A stretch of 64,000 nucleotides of DNA from Hyphomicrobium facile (GTDB lineage Bacteria; Pseudomonadota; Alphaproteobacteria; Rhizobiales; Hyphomicrobiaceae): NCBI RefSeq assembly GCF_900116175.1, contig NZ_FPCH01000002.1, forward strand, positions 1,178,001 to 1,242,000, in the 5' to 3' direction. A program made the position numbers and the translations under genes. Shown here in pieces: positions 9,187 through 18,027 of this stretch. Under the pieces are notes generated by a model. It searched no databases and was not told where the DNA came from. It saw nothing but the letters and a program-made list of their open reading frames with translations. Position 1 is the first letter of the stretch; each line of letters begins with the position of its first letter.

Positions 9187-9312
9187 GCGGCCGGGCTTAA
9201 TGTGACCGGCGCATCGTCATAGGCAGGAAGCTGGTGAGATTCCGGCACGGTCGCGCCACTGTAATTTGGGGACGCTCGTTGCGTCCATCGAAAGTCAGAC
9301 CCTCCTATGATT
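9187..9312 (+). promoter_or_regulatory. Cobalamin riboswitch upstream of cbtB-cbtA
   Basis: The conserved core is visible: GGAAGCTGGTGAGATTCCGG followed by CACGGTCGCGCCACTGTAA (about 9211-9263). The B12-box segment AAAGTCAGACCCTCC lies at about 9291-9305, and GGGCTTAATGTGACCGG precedes the core. CCTCCT at 9301-9306 can pair exactly with AGGAGG at 9346-9351, the ribosome binding site of cbtB. A small hairpin GGGA/TCCC (9330-9344) abuts that site, so control is probably at translation initiation. Boundaries are approximate. Confidence 0.92.
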
Positions 9313-9360
9313 ACCGCAGAGCTTGAAACGGGACGCGTAATCCCAAGGAGGCACTTTCTC

Positions 9361-9570
9361 ATGTCACAGTCTGCAGTCATTTCGGGCACCTCGGCAGCGC
9401 CCATTCCTCTCAAAGAAATTTTGCCCTGGGCCGTTTTCGCCGGGTTGCTGTTCATTCTCGCCATGTACTTCGTGGGAATCGAAGAAGGCGCCATGTCGAT
9501 CTTCAATAGCATGTATGTGCACGAGTTCGTGCACGACGGACGCCATCTGCTCGGCTTCCCCTGCCATTAA
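9361..9570 (+). CDS. cbtB: CbtB, cobalt transporter subunit
   Basis: A 69-residue protein starting at the ATG at 9361, 9 bases after AAGGAGG. It has one membrane segment (about residues 21-42) and the diagnostic histidine-rich tail HEFVHDGRHLLGFPCH that binds cobalt in the family. It is the first gene after the cobalamin riboswitch and lies 21 bases before cbtA. Expected to be shut off when cobalamin is plentiful. Confidence 0.93.
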   Translation: MSQSAVISGTSAAPIPLKEILPWAVFAGLLFILAMYFVGIEEGAMSIFNSMYVHEFVHDGRHLLGFPCH

Positions 9571-9591
9571 GATCGCCGGAGATTTGCAGCT

Positions 9592-10356
9592 ATGGGACAA
9601 TTGCTACTGCGCGGCATGCTGGCCGGGCTGATCGCCAGCCTATTGGCATTCGGGTTCGCCAAGATCATCGGAGAGCCGCAGGTCGAACGCGCCATCGCGC
9701 TCGAGGGACAAGCGCATTCTCACTCGCATACCGGGGCGGCGGAGACGCAGGCAGAGCACTCGCACGACGGGAACGCCGAGGCTGCCGATGAGCCCGAGCT
9801 CGTCAGCCGCGAGGTGCAGGCAGGCGCCGGACTTCTAACCGGCGTCGCCGTATACGGGACGGCGCTTGGCGGCCTTTTCGCCCTTGCTTACGCATTCATC
9901 AGCGGCCGTCTTCTTCATCTGCCGCCGCGTGGCACGGCGCTCGTGCTCGCAGCGATCGGGTTTCTGGTGCTGTACTTCGTGCCCTACCTCAAATACCCGG
10001 CGAACCCGCCTGCGGTTGGGCAAGGCGAGACGATCGGCTATCGCACGCAGCTTTATTTCGCGATGCTTGTCTTTTCGCTCATGGCGCTGGCGATTGCAGT
10101 GAGCTTCGGACGGCAGGCGTTCGAGAAGCTCGGCGGTTGGAATGCATCGATCCTCGGGGCTGGCGTTTATCTGGTGTTGGTTGCTGTTGCGGCCTACGCG
10201 TTGCCAGCGATCAACGAGGTACCTGAGAAGTATCCTGCAGATCTGCTTTGGAACTTCCGCATCGCTGCCTTGGGTACGCAGGCTATCCTCTGGGCTGCAA
10301 TAGGATTGCTGTTCGGCTGGCTCGTTGTCGGCAGCCGCGAAAGATTTGCGCGCTGA
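9592..10356 (+). CDS. cbtA: CbtA, cobalt transporter membrane subunit
   Basis: A 254-residue inner-membrane protein with about six hydrophobic segments. A His-rich loop after the first membrane span (QAHSHSHTG and EHSHDGN, about residues 39-60) is typical of CbtA and fits cobalt binding. It follows cbtB by 21 bases and ends before a terminator. With CbtB it imports cobalt for cobalamin, a cofactor that the diol-dehydratase-type enzyme at 45249 also needs. Confidence 0.92.
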   Translation: MGQLLLRGMLAGLIASLLAFGFAKIIGEPQVERAIALEGQAHSHSHTGAAETQAEHSHDGNAEAADEPELVSREVQAGAGLLTGVAVYGTALGGLFALAYAFISGRLLHLPPRGTALVLAAIGFLVLYFVPYLKYPANPPAVGQGETIGYRTQLYFAMLVFSLMALAIAVSFGRQAFEKLGGWNASILGAGVYLVLVAVAAYALPAINEVPEKYPADLLWNFRIAALGTQAILWAAIGLLFGWLVVGSRERFAR

Positions 10357-10377
10357 CTTTCGTGCCGATATTCAGAA

Positions 10378-10427
10378 CGCAAAGCGGAGGCGCGCAGAGT
10401 TTGCCGCCTCCGTTGCGATTTGATTTT
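10378..10427 (+). terminator. Terminator after cbtA
   Basis: The arms CGCAAAGCGGAGGCG and CGCCTCCGTTGCG pair with a small bulge over a 12-base loop. They are followed by ATTTGATTTT. Position is 22 bases after the cbtA stop codon. Confidence 0.75.
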
Positions 10428-10463
10428 CATCCCCCTCTTCCGATCGAAAGCCATTAATTCCTG

Positions 10464-11336
10464 ATGCGTCATTCGCCATGCATTGGCATCTGCAAGCTCG
10501 ACGATGCCTCGGGTCACTGTCTCGGATGCGGCCGCACCGCCACTGAGATCGGTAATTGGATCTCGATGAGCGAAGGCCAGCGGGATGCGGTTTGGTCGAC
10601 GCTGCCGAGCCGGCTTTCGGCTCTCTCCGTTCGCGTGCGCTTGCTGCCGTGGACGCGCGACGAACTCATCAATTGGGTGCGCGATACGATCGAGGCGCGG
10701 CGTGGGACCTGGTGTACCGGTGCGCCGGGTGCCGTCGCGGAATTTCCTTGCACGACGGAGCGCGCAATTCGCGTCGATCTCGAGCAAGATTCGCTCATCG
10801 CACGCGCGCCGGATGCTTCGTTCCGTCTGCGCGTCAGCGACAAAGTCAGAGCTTTCGCATTTTCGGAAGGCGGACCGATCGTTCTCGGTCTGCCCAAGGC
10901 GCGCGCCGCGATCCGCTCATCGTCGGTGCTTACGTCGCTTGGTTCCGACTCTGATGCGATCGATGCCGCGCACAAAACGGAGCAGCTTTTCGATTATGGC
11001 ATCGGCCGCAAGAACAGCCGGTTCTGCGTTCGCACGAGCGACGATGCTCTTCAGTCCGCACTGTCCGATAACGCCGGCCGCCATTGGGCGGACGTGATGA
11101 AAGCAATCGGCATGCAGGTTCTTTCCGCCAGTCCGACACGTGTCGTCGAGAGTGCGGCGGCGCGCATCGAAGTGTTCGCGAAAATTCCTTTGCCGGGCGA
11201 GCAATCTCCGCCCGGAGCACACACGCACTTCCTTCCCGATTTTCTCAAAGGCGGCGAAGAAATTGCCTCGAGCCTTGCGCCGCCCGACTACGCCGCGCCG
11301 GTCGCTGTATTTTATCCCGACGAAATGCGCCGTTAG
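10464..11336 (+). CDS. DUF1289 domain protein with long C-terminal extension
   Basis: 290 residues. The first 55 form a DUF1289 domain: SPCIGIC at residues 4-10 and CLGCGR at 19-24, with four cysteines that probably bind a metal, then the typical WxxMSEGQRDAVWSTLPSR. Most DUF1289 proteins end soon after this. Here about 220 further residues follow with no motif I recognise apart from HTHFLPDFL near the end. The extension has no signal peptide or membrane segment. Position after cbtA, despite the terminator, suggests a link with cobalt or cobalamin. Confidence 0.7.
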   Translation: MRHSPCIGICKLDDASGHCLGCGRTATEIGNWISMSEGQRDAVWSTLPSRLSALSVRVRLLPWTRDELINWVRDTIEARRGTWCTGAPGAVAEFPCTTERAIRVDLEQDSLIARAPDASFRLRVSDKVRAFAFSEGGPIVLGLPKARAAIRSSSVLTSLGSDSDAIDAAHKTEQLFDYGIGRKNSRFCVRTSDDALQSALSDNAGRHWADVMKAIGMQVLSASPTRVVESAAARIEVFAKIPLPGEQSPPGAHTHFLPDFLKGGEEIASSLAPPDYAAPVAVFYPDEMRR

Positions 11337-11477
11337 AACGAAGCGAAGCTGCTGCCCCGGCCATTCTTGTCCCCAAGTCTAAGGCCGCGCCGCGCGTTGT
11401 GTTATTGAGGGGGGTGCGGCGCCGTAGTAGTGACTTTTTTACGGACTACGGATGCCCCAAAGACCAGTGAGGATCTC

Positions 11478-11942
11478 ATGCGCAACATTGGCCCCGGACT
11501 CGCAATCGCCGCCATCACGTTTGCCGCCATTGGGGGATCGATTTCTACCCGGGCTTCGGCAGACGAGCGCATGCAGTCGTCGTTCACTGCGCTCCTCAGC
11601 GAAGGCTTCGAGGTGAAATCCGTTACACTCATACCTCTCGAAGTCGCCAAGCGGGTGACCGAAAAGGTCAAGACGGACAACGTGGTCGTCACACTCCAGA
11701 ACAAAGACGCGGTCGCCGTGTGCTACGTCGCATTTGCGAATTGGGCCTTCATGAACAAGGCCTCACTCGATTCGGCGACACTCTGTGAAGTCCGTTCGGC
11801 CGCGGTCGCGGAGAGTGCTGCTCCTCCGTCTGCCCCATCAGGCCCGTCATCGAGCTCGGAACCTCCGGCAACCCCACCGCCGGCCGCTGAGCCGCCGGCC
11901 GCAACGACGCCAAACGCGCCGCCGCCCGGAACTACGCCTTAA
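11478..11942 (+). CDS. Small exported protein with Pro-rich tail
   Basis: The ATG at 11478 is preferred to a start at 11430 because it has GAGG upstream and places a signal peptide (residues 1 to about 30, ending TRASADE) at the N-terminus. The 154-residue protein has a mature domain of about 75 residues with two cysteines and a low-complexity Pro/Ser/Ala tail (about residues 115-154) that may span the cell wall or be disordered. Family not recognised. Confidence 0.65.
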   Translation: MRNIGPGLAIAAITFAAIGGSISTRASADERMQSSFTALLSEGFEVKSVTLIPLEVAKRVTEKVKTDNVVVTLQNKDAVAVCYVAFANWAFMNKASLDSATLCEVRSAAVAESAAPPSAPSGPSSSSEPPATPPPAAEPPAATTPNAPPPGTTP

Positions 11943-12079
11943 GGCGTGGGTGGAAGCCCGCCAGCCGAAAAATGTTCCTCGTGCGACTTTTCCGGGTCGT
12001 TTATGGGCTTGTTTGCCTTAGTCCGACCACGCCCGATGGGCATATGCCGAAAGCACTTCCCTTTCATCAGTGAGAGATC

Positions 12080-12358
12080 ATGAGAAAAGCGAAGACTTCG
12101 GGATTGCTCAACGCATCGCTGGCTCTGGCGGGTGTCGCGCTGATATTCGCGGTTGCGAGCCAGGGCTTCGCCCACAGCGGCACGCAGGAGGAGCAGGATG
12201 CGTGCACGCCGGACGTGTTCCGCTTCTGCTCGGCGCAAATTCCCAACGAAGACCGTATCGTCGCGTGTTTGAACCGGCATCTTGCGAAGCTCAGCCCGGC
12301 CTGCCGCTCGGTAATGTCGGGAGAGCCGGCTTCGCGAAAATCGCGCGAGGCACGGTGA
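12080..12358 (+). CDS. Exported Cys-rich repeat protein, paralog 1
   Basis: 92 residues: a signal peptide (to about residue 31, SQGFAHS), then one repeat with the spacing C-x7-C-x12-C-x11-C (CTPDVFRFC, IVACLNR, LSPACR). This resembles the cysteine repeat of GLG1-like proteins seen in small exported proteins of Hyphomicrobiales. The next gene is a close tandem copy sharing AHSGT, EEQ, ACTPDV, EDRIVACLNR and KLSPACR. Function unknown; the cysteines probably form disulfides in the periplasm. Confidence 0.72.
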   Translation: MRKAKTSGLLNASLALAGVALIFAVASQGFAHSGTQEEQDACTPDVFRFCSAQIPNEDRIVACLNRHLAKLSPACRSVMSGEPASRKSREAR

Positions 12359-12401
12359 GCCCCGCTATTTGAAAAACGACAGTTCTTGCGAGGACGGAAC
12401 C

Positions 12402-12689
12402 GTGCGAAGCAAAATTCTAATTCCGAACTTGCTCGTCGTCTGCATTGCGGGAGCGCTGATCACATTCGCTCATACTCGCGCGGCCTTTGCTCACAGCGGA
12501 ACAGCCGAAGAGCAATCTGCCTGCACTCCTGACGTGCTCAGTCTTTGCTTCTGGGACATCCCGAGCGAAGACCGCATCGTCGCGTGCCTCAATCGCAACA
12601 TCAAGAAATTGAGCCCGGCTTGCCGCAAGGTCATCGACGGACCGCCGGACACCGCTGCTGACAAGAAAACCGATAAAACGAAGCGCTGA
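12402..12689 (+). CDS. Exported Cys-rich repeat protein, paralog 2
   Basis: Read from the GTG at 12402 (GAGGAC 7-8 bases upstream), 95 residues. A start at 12369 would add 11 polar residues before the signal peptide. A signal peptide ending AAFAHS is followed by the same C-x7-C-x12-C-x11-C repeat as in the preceding gene and a Lys/Asp-rich tail. It is a tandem duplicate, diverged mostly in the tail. Function unknown. Confidence 0.7.
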   Translation: MRSKILIPNLLVVCIAGALITFAHTRAAFAHSGTAEEQSACTPDVLSLCFWDIPSEDRIVACLNRNIKKLSPACRKVIDGPPDTAADKKTDKTKR

Positions 12690-12748
12690 GCCGTTCGGAC
12701 TGGCGCCGCTGCATTCCTTACAGCGATCGCCCGCCTGTTCCGACAGAC

Positions 12749-14683
12749 CTAGGCGCGGCCGCGGACGGCCTTCGCCTTGTTCATTTGGAGCGCGTCGCGG
12801 ACCGTCTCGACGATGCCCTGGGCCGAGAGCCCCGCACGCTGATACATGACCTCGGGCTTGTCTTGATCAACGAAGACATCCGGCATGACCTTCGAGCGCA
12901 CCTTGAGCCCGCGATCGAGCAGTCCGTTCTCCGCCAGATAATGCAGGACATGGCTACCGAAGCCACCGACCGAGCCCTCTTCGATCGTCACGAGGACATC
13001 GTGATTTTCGGCGAGTTGCCGGATGAGTTCGGTATCGAGCGGCTTCATGAAGCGCGCATCGGCAACGGTTGCGGAGAGGCCCAGCGCCGCCAGTTGATCG
13101 GCGGCCTTCAAGGTCTCTTGCAGGCGCGTGCCGAACGAGAGAAGCGCAATCGTCGTTCCCTCACGCAAAATGCGGCCCTTGCCGATTTCGAGCGGGATGC
13201 CGACTTCGGGCATGGCGACGCCGGTTCCCTCACCGCGCGGATAACGGAACGCGCTCGGGCGATCATCGATCGACGCGGCGGTGGCGACCATGTGTTTCAG
13301 CTCGGCCTCGTCAGCCGCCGCCATGATCACGAAATTCGGCAAGCAACCGAGGTAGGCCAGATCGAACGTTCCGGCGTGGGTCGCACCATCGGCGCCGACG
13401 AAGCCTGCGCGGTCGATTGCAAATCTCACGGGCAAGCTCTGAAGCGCGACGTCGTGGACGACCTGATCATAGCCACGCTGCAAAAACGTCGAGTAGATCG
13501 CGGCAAACGGCTTCATGCCTTCGGTGGCGAGCCCAGCTGCAAAAGTTACGGCATGCTGCTCGGCGATGCCGACGTCGAATGTCCGATCCGGAAACTCGCG
13601 GCCGAAGACGTCAAGACCCGTGCCATCGGGCATTGCCGCGGTGATGGCGACGATCTTCTCGTCTTTCTTGGCTTCGGCGATCAAGCTATCGGCAAAGACG
13701 CGCGTATAGGACGGCGCCGACGCTGCGGGCTTCGCCTGCACGCCGGTCACGACGTTGAATTTTGCGACGCCGTGATATTTGTCCGCCGATGCTTCGGCAG
13801 GCGCGTAGCCTTTGCCCTTCTGCGTCACGACGTGAACGAGGATCGGGCCCTCGCCGGCATCGCGAACGTTTTTCAAGACCGGCAATAGCTGGTTCAGATC
13901 GTGGCCATCAATGGGCCCGACGTAATGGAGTCCAAGCTCCTCGAACCACGCGCCACCCTGCCAGAGACTACGCGTATATTCCTCGACGCGTGCGGCGCGA
14001 CGTTCCCAGCTTTTGGGCAGTCTCTTCGCCAGCTGCTTGGCGATATCGCGAACGTAAAAGTACGAGTCGCTCGAGGTAATCCGGGCAAGATATGACGACA
14101 GCGCACCCGTCGGCGGGGCGATCGACATATCGTTGTCGTTCAGGATGACGATGAGCCGTTCGTTGCGGGCCCCCGCGTTGTTCATCGCTTCGTAGGCCAT
14201 GCCGGCGCTCATGGCGCCGTCGCCTATCACGCAGACGACGTTGTTCGTTCCGCCCGACAATTCGCGCGCCACAGCCATGCCGAGGCCGGCGGAAATCGAT
14301 GTCGACGAGTGAGCTGCGCCGAAAGGATCGTAATCGCTCTCGGTGCGCTTCGTGAATCCGGAAAGGCCGCCGGGCTGACGCAACGTCCTTATCCGGCTGC
14401 GACGGCCGGTCAGGATCTTATGCGGATACGATTGGTGGCTGACGTCCCAGATCAGGCGATCGTTCGGCGTATCGAAAAGATAGTGCAACGCGACCGTCAG
14501 CTCGACGACGCCCAATCCCGCGCCGAGGTGGCCGCCCGTTTGCGATACGGCATCAATGAGTTCCGCGCGGAGTTCCGCGGCGAGCTGCGGAAGTTCCTGT
14601 TCGGACAGTTGCCGAAGATCGGCAGGCGTATCCACCTGGTCCAAAAGCGGTGTTTTGGATACCCGAGGCACTGCTGCATCCAT
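12749..14683 (-). CDS. dxs: 1-deoxy-D-xylulose-5-phosphate synthase
   Basis: 644 residues from the ATG at 14683, which has GGGGGAG upstream; a longer frame to 14806 is not needed. This cytoplasmic thiamine-diphosphate enzyme condenses pyruvate and glyceraldehyde 3-phosphate, the first step of the MEP isoprenoid pathway. Visible motifs are the thiamine diphosphate site [22 protein letters not shown] in the central part, and [15 protein letters not shown] in the pyrimidine-binding domain. The length matches the family. It lies beside hpnM at the left border of the hopanoid locus, so it probably raises isoprenoid supply for hopanoids. It is divergent from hpnM. Confidence 0.96.
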   Translation of the reverse strand: MDAAVPRVSKTPLLDQVDTPADLRQLSEQELPQLAAELRAELIDAVSQTGGHLGAGLGVVELTVALHYLFDTPNDRLIWDVSHQSYPHKILTGRRSRIRTLRQPGGLSGFTKRTESDYDPFGAAHSSTSISAGLGMAVARELSGGTNNVVCVIGDGAMSAGMAYEAMNNAGARNERLIVILNDNDMSIAPPTGALSSYLARITSSDSYFYVRDIAKQLAKRLPKSWERRAARVEEYTRSLWQGGAWFEELGLHYVGPIDGHDLNQLLPVLKNVRDAGEGPILVHVVTQKGKGYAPAEASADKYHGVAKFNVVTGVQAKPAASAPSYTRVFADSLIAEAKKDEKIVAITAAMPDGTGLDVFGREFPDRTFDVGIAEQHAVTFAAGLATEGMKPFAAIYSTFLQRGYDQVVHDVALQSLPVRFAIDRAGFVGADGATHAGTFDLAYLGCLPNFVIMAAADEAELKHMVATAASIDDRPSAFRYPRGEGTGVAMPEVGIPLEIGKGRILREGTTIALLSFGTRLQETLKAADQLAALGLSATVADARFMKPLDTELIRQLAENHDVLVTIEEGSVGGFGSHVLHYLAENGLLDRGLKVRSKVMPDVFVDQDKPEVMYQRAGLSAQGIVETVRDALQMNKAKAVRGRA

Positions 14684-14936
14684 AGACCGAACTCCCCCAA
14701 ACCGTCTCACCGAGTCCACAACCATTCTAAATATGAACCCATGACACGGCGCAAAAAATGGAACATGCGAAACGGATCGGACTCTGCGGGGAAGTGTTGC
14801 AGCCAAGCCTCACAAATGGCAAACACCTGCGAGTGTAACGGCTAAATGCCGCCACCGTGTCAACCTAGGGAGATTTTCCCGTCGCGGGAGACTCGCCGAT
14901 GGCGAACTGTATTTGAAATCAATCAGGGGAGGGGCA

Positions 14937-15572
14937 ATGGTCCCGGCCAGAAAATTACGTGTTTTGGGGGCGTCGATCGCCGCTTTGATGACGGCGCTTC
15001 TCGCCACACCTCAGTTTGCACACGCGCAAGCGGCCGACGCGCCGGAGAAGACGATCAACGGACTGAACGCCAAGCTTCTCGATACGATGAAGCAGGCGCA
15101 GGCCCTTGGCGTGCAGGGGCGCTATGATGCGCTCGCGCCGGTTCTGGCCGCAACATACGACATCGGATCGATGTCCCGCGTGGCCGTCGGGCGAAGCTGG
15201 GAGACGTTTCGACCCGAGCAACAGGCTGCCGTTACCGAAGCATTCGCGCGCATGATGATCGCGACTTACGCGAAGCGGTTTGACGGTTTTTCGGGCGAAA
15301 CGTTCGAGATCGCCGAGATCACCGACCGGCCGCCGACCGACAAAATGGTGAAAACCCGGATCGTGCAGAGCAATGGCAAGCCTGTCGCGATCAATTACTT
15401 GATGCGCAAGACCGGGCCGCAATGGAAGATCGTCGACGTCTATCTCGACGGCACGATCAGCGAGCTCGCAAGCCGCCGCGCGGAGTTCACGTCGATACTG
15501 AATGCGGGCGGACCCGATGCCCTCATCGCCTCGCTCAAGAAGCAAGGCGACAAGCTGTTATCCGGAAGCTGA
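14937..15572 (+). CDS. hpnM: HpnM, MlaC/Ttg2D-like periplasmic lipid-binding protein
   Basis: 211 residues from the ATG at 14937, with GGGGAGGGG upstream. A signal peptide ends near residue 31 (QFAHAQA). The rest matches the MlaC/toluene-tolerance fold, with phrases such as ARMMIATYAKRFDGFSGETF and the late motif GPQWKIVDVYLDGTI. Hopanoid-locus members of this family are named HpnM and are thought to carry lipids across the periplasm. Neighbours dxs, mlaA, hpnI and hpnN support that assignment. A hairpin terminator follows. Confidence 0.88.
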   Translation: MVPARKLRVLGASIAALMTALLATPQFAHAQAADAPEKTINGLNAKLLDTMKQAQALGVQGRYDALAPVLAATYDIGSMSRVAVGRSWETFRPEQQAAVTEAFARMMIATYAKRFDGFSGETFEIAEITDRPPTDKMVKTRIVQSNGKPVAINYLMRKTGPQWKIVDVYLDGTISELASRRAEFTSILNAGGPDALIASLKKQGDKLLSGS

Positions 15573-15588
15573 TTTCGCGAATTCGTGG

Positions 15589-15612
15589 CCGGCCCGATTG
15601 CGATCGGGCCGG
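15589..15612 (+). terminator. Hairpin after hpnM
   Basis: A perfect 10-base stem CCGGCCCGAT / ATCGGGCCGG closes on a TGCG loop, 16 bases after the hpnM stop codon. No clear T-run follows, so termination may need Rho. The symmetry could also serve the convergent mlaA transcript. Confidence 0.65.
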
Positions 15613-15798
15613 TCGCACAACATGCTCTCGTTTGCTGCCTGTCTTCGTGCGCAGGCTTTCTCGTCCGCCGCCCTACCCAAAGCTTCGACGGTTCGGCGAG
15701 TGGACTCTCCGAAACGGATCAGGCCCTCTTCACGTTATGAAAGCTGCGGACCGAATCCTCCGCGCGGCAAACCTTAAGAGGTAAAGCCCTTGGTCGAC

Positions 15799-16767
15799 TT
15801 AGTGCGCCTCGATTGGCGTCGGCGGGCCAACGACAACGATCGAACCGCCATGCTCGGAAGCACTCGACAACTTCGGTACGTCGGTCATCCGTCTCTTTTC
15901 AAGCATCGTCGGCGAGGAGACGATCGTCATAACCGGCTCGATCGCGTTGGGATCGGGCGGCTTGGGCGTGCCCGTTAACGCACTCGTTTCCAGCGCTTCC
16001 TGCAGCTCAGCCTGACGCTTCTGATCCGTTACACTGCGCAGCATCGAATAGAAGTCGATCGAGCTATCCTCGAGCGTCTGCATATCTTCGACTTTGCTCA
16101 GGTTCGAGAGCGGACTGGTCACGCTTCCCGCGAGATTCACGCGGCTGGCAAGCGTTGCGGCCTTTGTCGGAATCAAAGCGGCGGCCGGTATTTGCGCGGC
16201 AAATTCAACGCCGGTGCCGATTGCGTCTCTGACGTTTGTCGGGCCAATGATCGGCAGCACCAGATAGGCGCTATCCCTGTAGCCCCAGACATACATCGTT
16301 TGTCCGAAGTCACCGGACTGGTGAGTCATGCCTTGGGTTACCGCAACGTCGAACAGGCCGCCGAGGCCCACCGTCGAATTGAGGGCGAAACGGCCAAATG
16401 TCGTTGCGGCAGCCTCGAGCCGGAGCTGCAAGATGTTATTCGCAAACACCATCGGCTCGGAGAGGTTCGTCGTGAACGCGTCGATACGATCGCGGACGGG
16501 CTCAGGCACGTTCTCGTTATAGGACTTCGCGGCGGGATACAGGACGTCGTGATTGAAATCCTGGTTGGCCTCGAACACCGAGCGATTGAACTTCTCGTTG
16601 GGGTCGGCAATGGCTTTCGGCTCAGAGTCGTATTCGGCCGATGCCAGATGTTGCGCGGAAATTGAAGGCGTAGAGGTGCTCGCGCAGGCCGACAGGCCCA
16701 CACCGACTAAAATACAGCCGACCCAGTTGAGGATGGCAGTGACTTTCAATTCCCGATATTCCCCCAT
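15799..16767 (-). CDS. mlaA: MlaA/VacJ-family lipoprotein
   Basis: 322 residues from the ATG at 16767; a GTG at 16779 is an alternative. The N-terminus has a lipobox LSAC, so Cys is the lipidated residue. The family motifs follow: DPNEKFNRSVFEAN, the region PVRDRIDAFTTNLSEP, and NSTVGLGGLFDVA. MlaA is an outer-membrane lipoprotein that extracts phospholipid from the outer leaflet and hands it to MlaC-type proteins. Its place between hpnM (MlaC-like) and hpnI suggests a hopanoid-associated lipid transport role. The C-terminal 60 or so residues are longer than in E. coli MlaA and Pro/Ser-rich. Confidence 0.88.
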   Translation of the reverse strand: MGEYRELKVTAILNWVGCILVGVGLSACASTSTPSISAQHLASAEYDSEPKAIADPNEKFNRSVFEANQDFNHDVLYPAAKSYNENVPEPVRDRIDAFTTNLSEPMVFANNILQLRLEAAATTFGRFALNSTVGLGGLFDVAVTQGMTHQSGDFGQTMYVWGYRDSAYLVLPIIGPTNVRDAIGTGVEFAAQIPAAALIPTKAATLASRVNLAGSVTSPLSNLSKVEDMQTLEDSSIDFYSMLRSVTDQKRQAELQEALETSALTGTPKPPDPNAIEPVMTIVSSPTMLEKRRMTDVPKLSSASEHGGSIVVVGPPTPIEAH

Positions 16768-16881
16768 GCTTGGCCCCACAGCCGAGCAACCTCAGATCTA
16801 TCGCAGCCGCATGCAAAACGCTAGCTTACCAACTGATGCCAGTCGGCTTTCCCCCAGGTCAAACCAGAAAGTAACGTCAGA

Positions 16882-18015
16882 ATGACGTCCTGTCTGTGGC
16901 TTGTATGCACCCTCGTTGCCATTATCGGCAGCGTGTACGCCCTATTGGCTGCTTTCTTGGTGGCACGATTTGCTCATCGGCCCAAGTCGATTTTAGAACG
17001 ACCGGAAAATGTCGCGCTGATCAAGCCGCTTTACGGCGCTGAACCAGGCCTGCACGCCAATCTCGGGTCGTTCCTCCAGCAGAACTACCCGGGCGAAGTT
17101 AAAATACTATTCGGCGTTCAGAATGCCGCCGACCCGGCGATAGCCGTCGTGCGCAACCTTGAAGAGCAGTTTCCTGCCGCGGATATCGAACTCGTTGCAT
17201 CCTCCCGCAGCGCTGGCGGCAATCCGAAAATTTCTAACGTCCTCAACATTTTTCCGCGCGCGCCGCACGACGTTCTGATCCTCAGCGACAGCGATATGCG
17301 CGTCGACGATACCTACGTCCGGGATGTGGTCGCCACATTGCAGCAACCCGAAGTTGGGCTCGTCACCTGCCTCTATCGCGGATGCGCGATCGGAGGGTTC
17401 TGGTCGCGACTCGCCGCCGCAGCCGTCGATCAGCATTTTCTTCCGAGCGTGCTTGTCGGCATTCGGTTCGGCCTCGCGAAGCCATGCTTCGGATCGACGA
17501 TTGCGATGCGCCGGAGCACGCTCGCCGAGATCGGGGGATTCGAAGCCTTCGCCAACACGTTGGCCGACGACTACGCCATGGGCGACGCCGTCCGTCGAAC
17601 GGGCCAGAAAGTGGCGATAGCGCCCTTCACCGTCGGGCATACGTTTTCGGAAGACTCATTTGCTGCACTTCTCGCGCATGAGCTTCGATGGGCGCGGACG
17701 ATAAGACTCGTCGACCCAATTGGTTATGCCGGTTCCGTCATTACTCATCCGCTGCCATTTGCGCTGGCTGCGTTGCCTTTGAGTGGCTTCAACGTCATAG
17801 CGTGGATGATCGTTTTGGGGACGCTTGCGTGCCGCCTTTTGGTTCCGTTACAAGTTGAGCGACTGCCCGGCGGGGGAAAGAGTTCGATTTGGCTCACGCC
17901 TTTGCGCGACTTGTTGAGCTTTGCGGTGTTCGTCGCAAGCTACGTGCCGGGAGCTGTCAGTTGGAGGGGCCGCCGCTACAGCGTCGGCGCCGATGGGACT
18001 GTTAAGCCGATATGA
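16882..18015 (+). CDS. hpnI: HpnI, hopanoid glycosyltransferase
   Basis: 377 residues, a family 2 glycosyltransferase with membrane segments at both ends. Catalytic features are the DSDMRV metal-binding site, ADDYAMGDAV (the general base region) and LRWARTIR (the RW acceptor motif). HpnI adds an N-acetylglucosamine unit to bacteriohopanetetrol at the inner membrane. hpnJ begins 12 bases after its stop, so the two are co-transcribed. The deacetylase HpnK that normally acts on the HpnI product is not encoded between them. Confidence 0.93.
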   Translation: MTSCLWLVCTLVAIIGSVYALLAAFLVARFAHRPKSILERPENVALIKPLYGAEPGLHANLGSFLQQNYPGEVKILFGVQNAADPAIAVVRNLEEQFPAADIELVASSRSAGGNPKISNVLNIFPRAPHDVLILSDSDMRVDDTYVRDVVATLQQPEVGLVTCLYRGCAIGGFWSRLAAAAVDQHFLPSVLVGIRFGLAKPCFGSTIAMRRSTLAEIGGFEAFANTLADDYAMGDAVRRTGQKVAIAPFTVGHTFSEDSFAALLAHELRWARTIRLVDPIGYAGSVITHPLPFALAALPLSGFNVIAWMIVLGTLACRLLVPLQVERLPGGGKSSIWLTPLRDLLSFAVFVASYVPGAVSWRGRRYSVGADGTVKPI

Positions 18016-18027
18016 AAGGCGCCCACG

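Noticed and set aside
12785-13888. Long plus-strand ORF (367 codons) opposite dxs
   Set aside because: It is the antisense of a clearly conserved gene, is rich in Arg/His/Asp as GC-rich shadows are, and has no family features.
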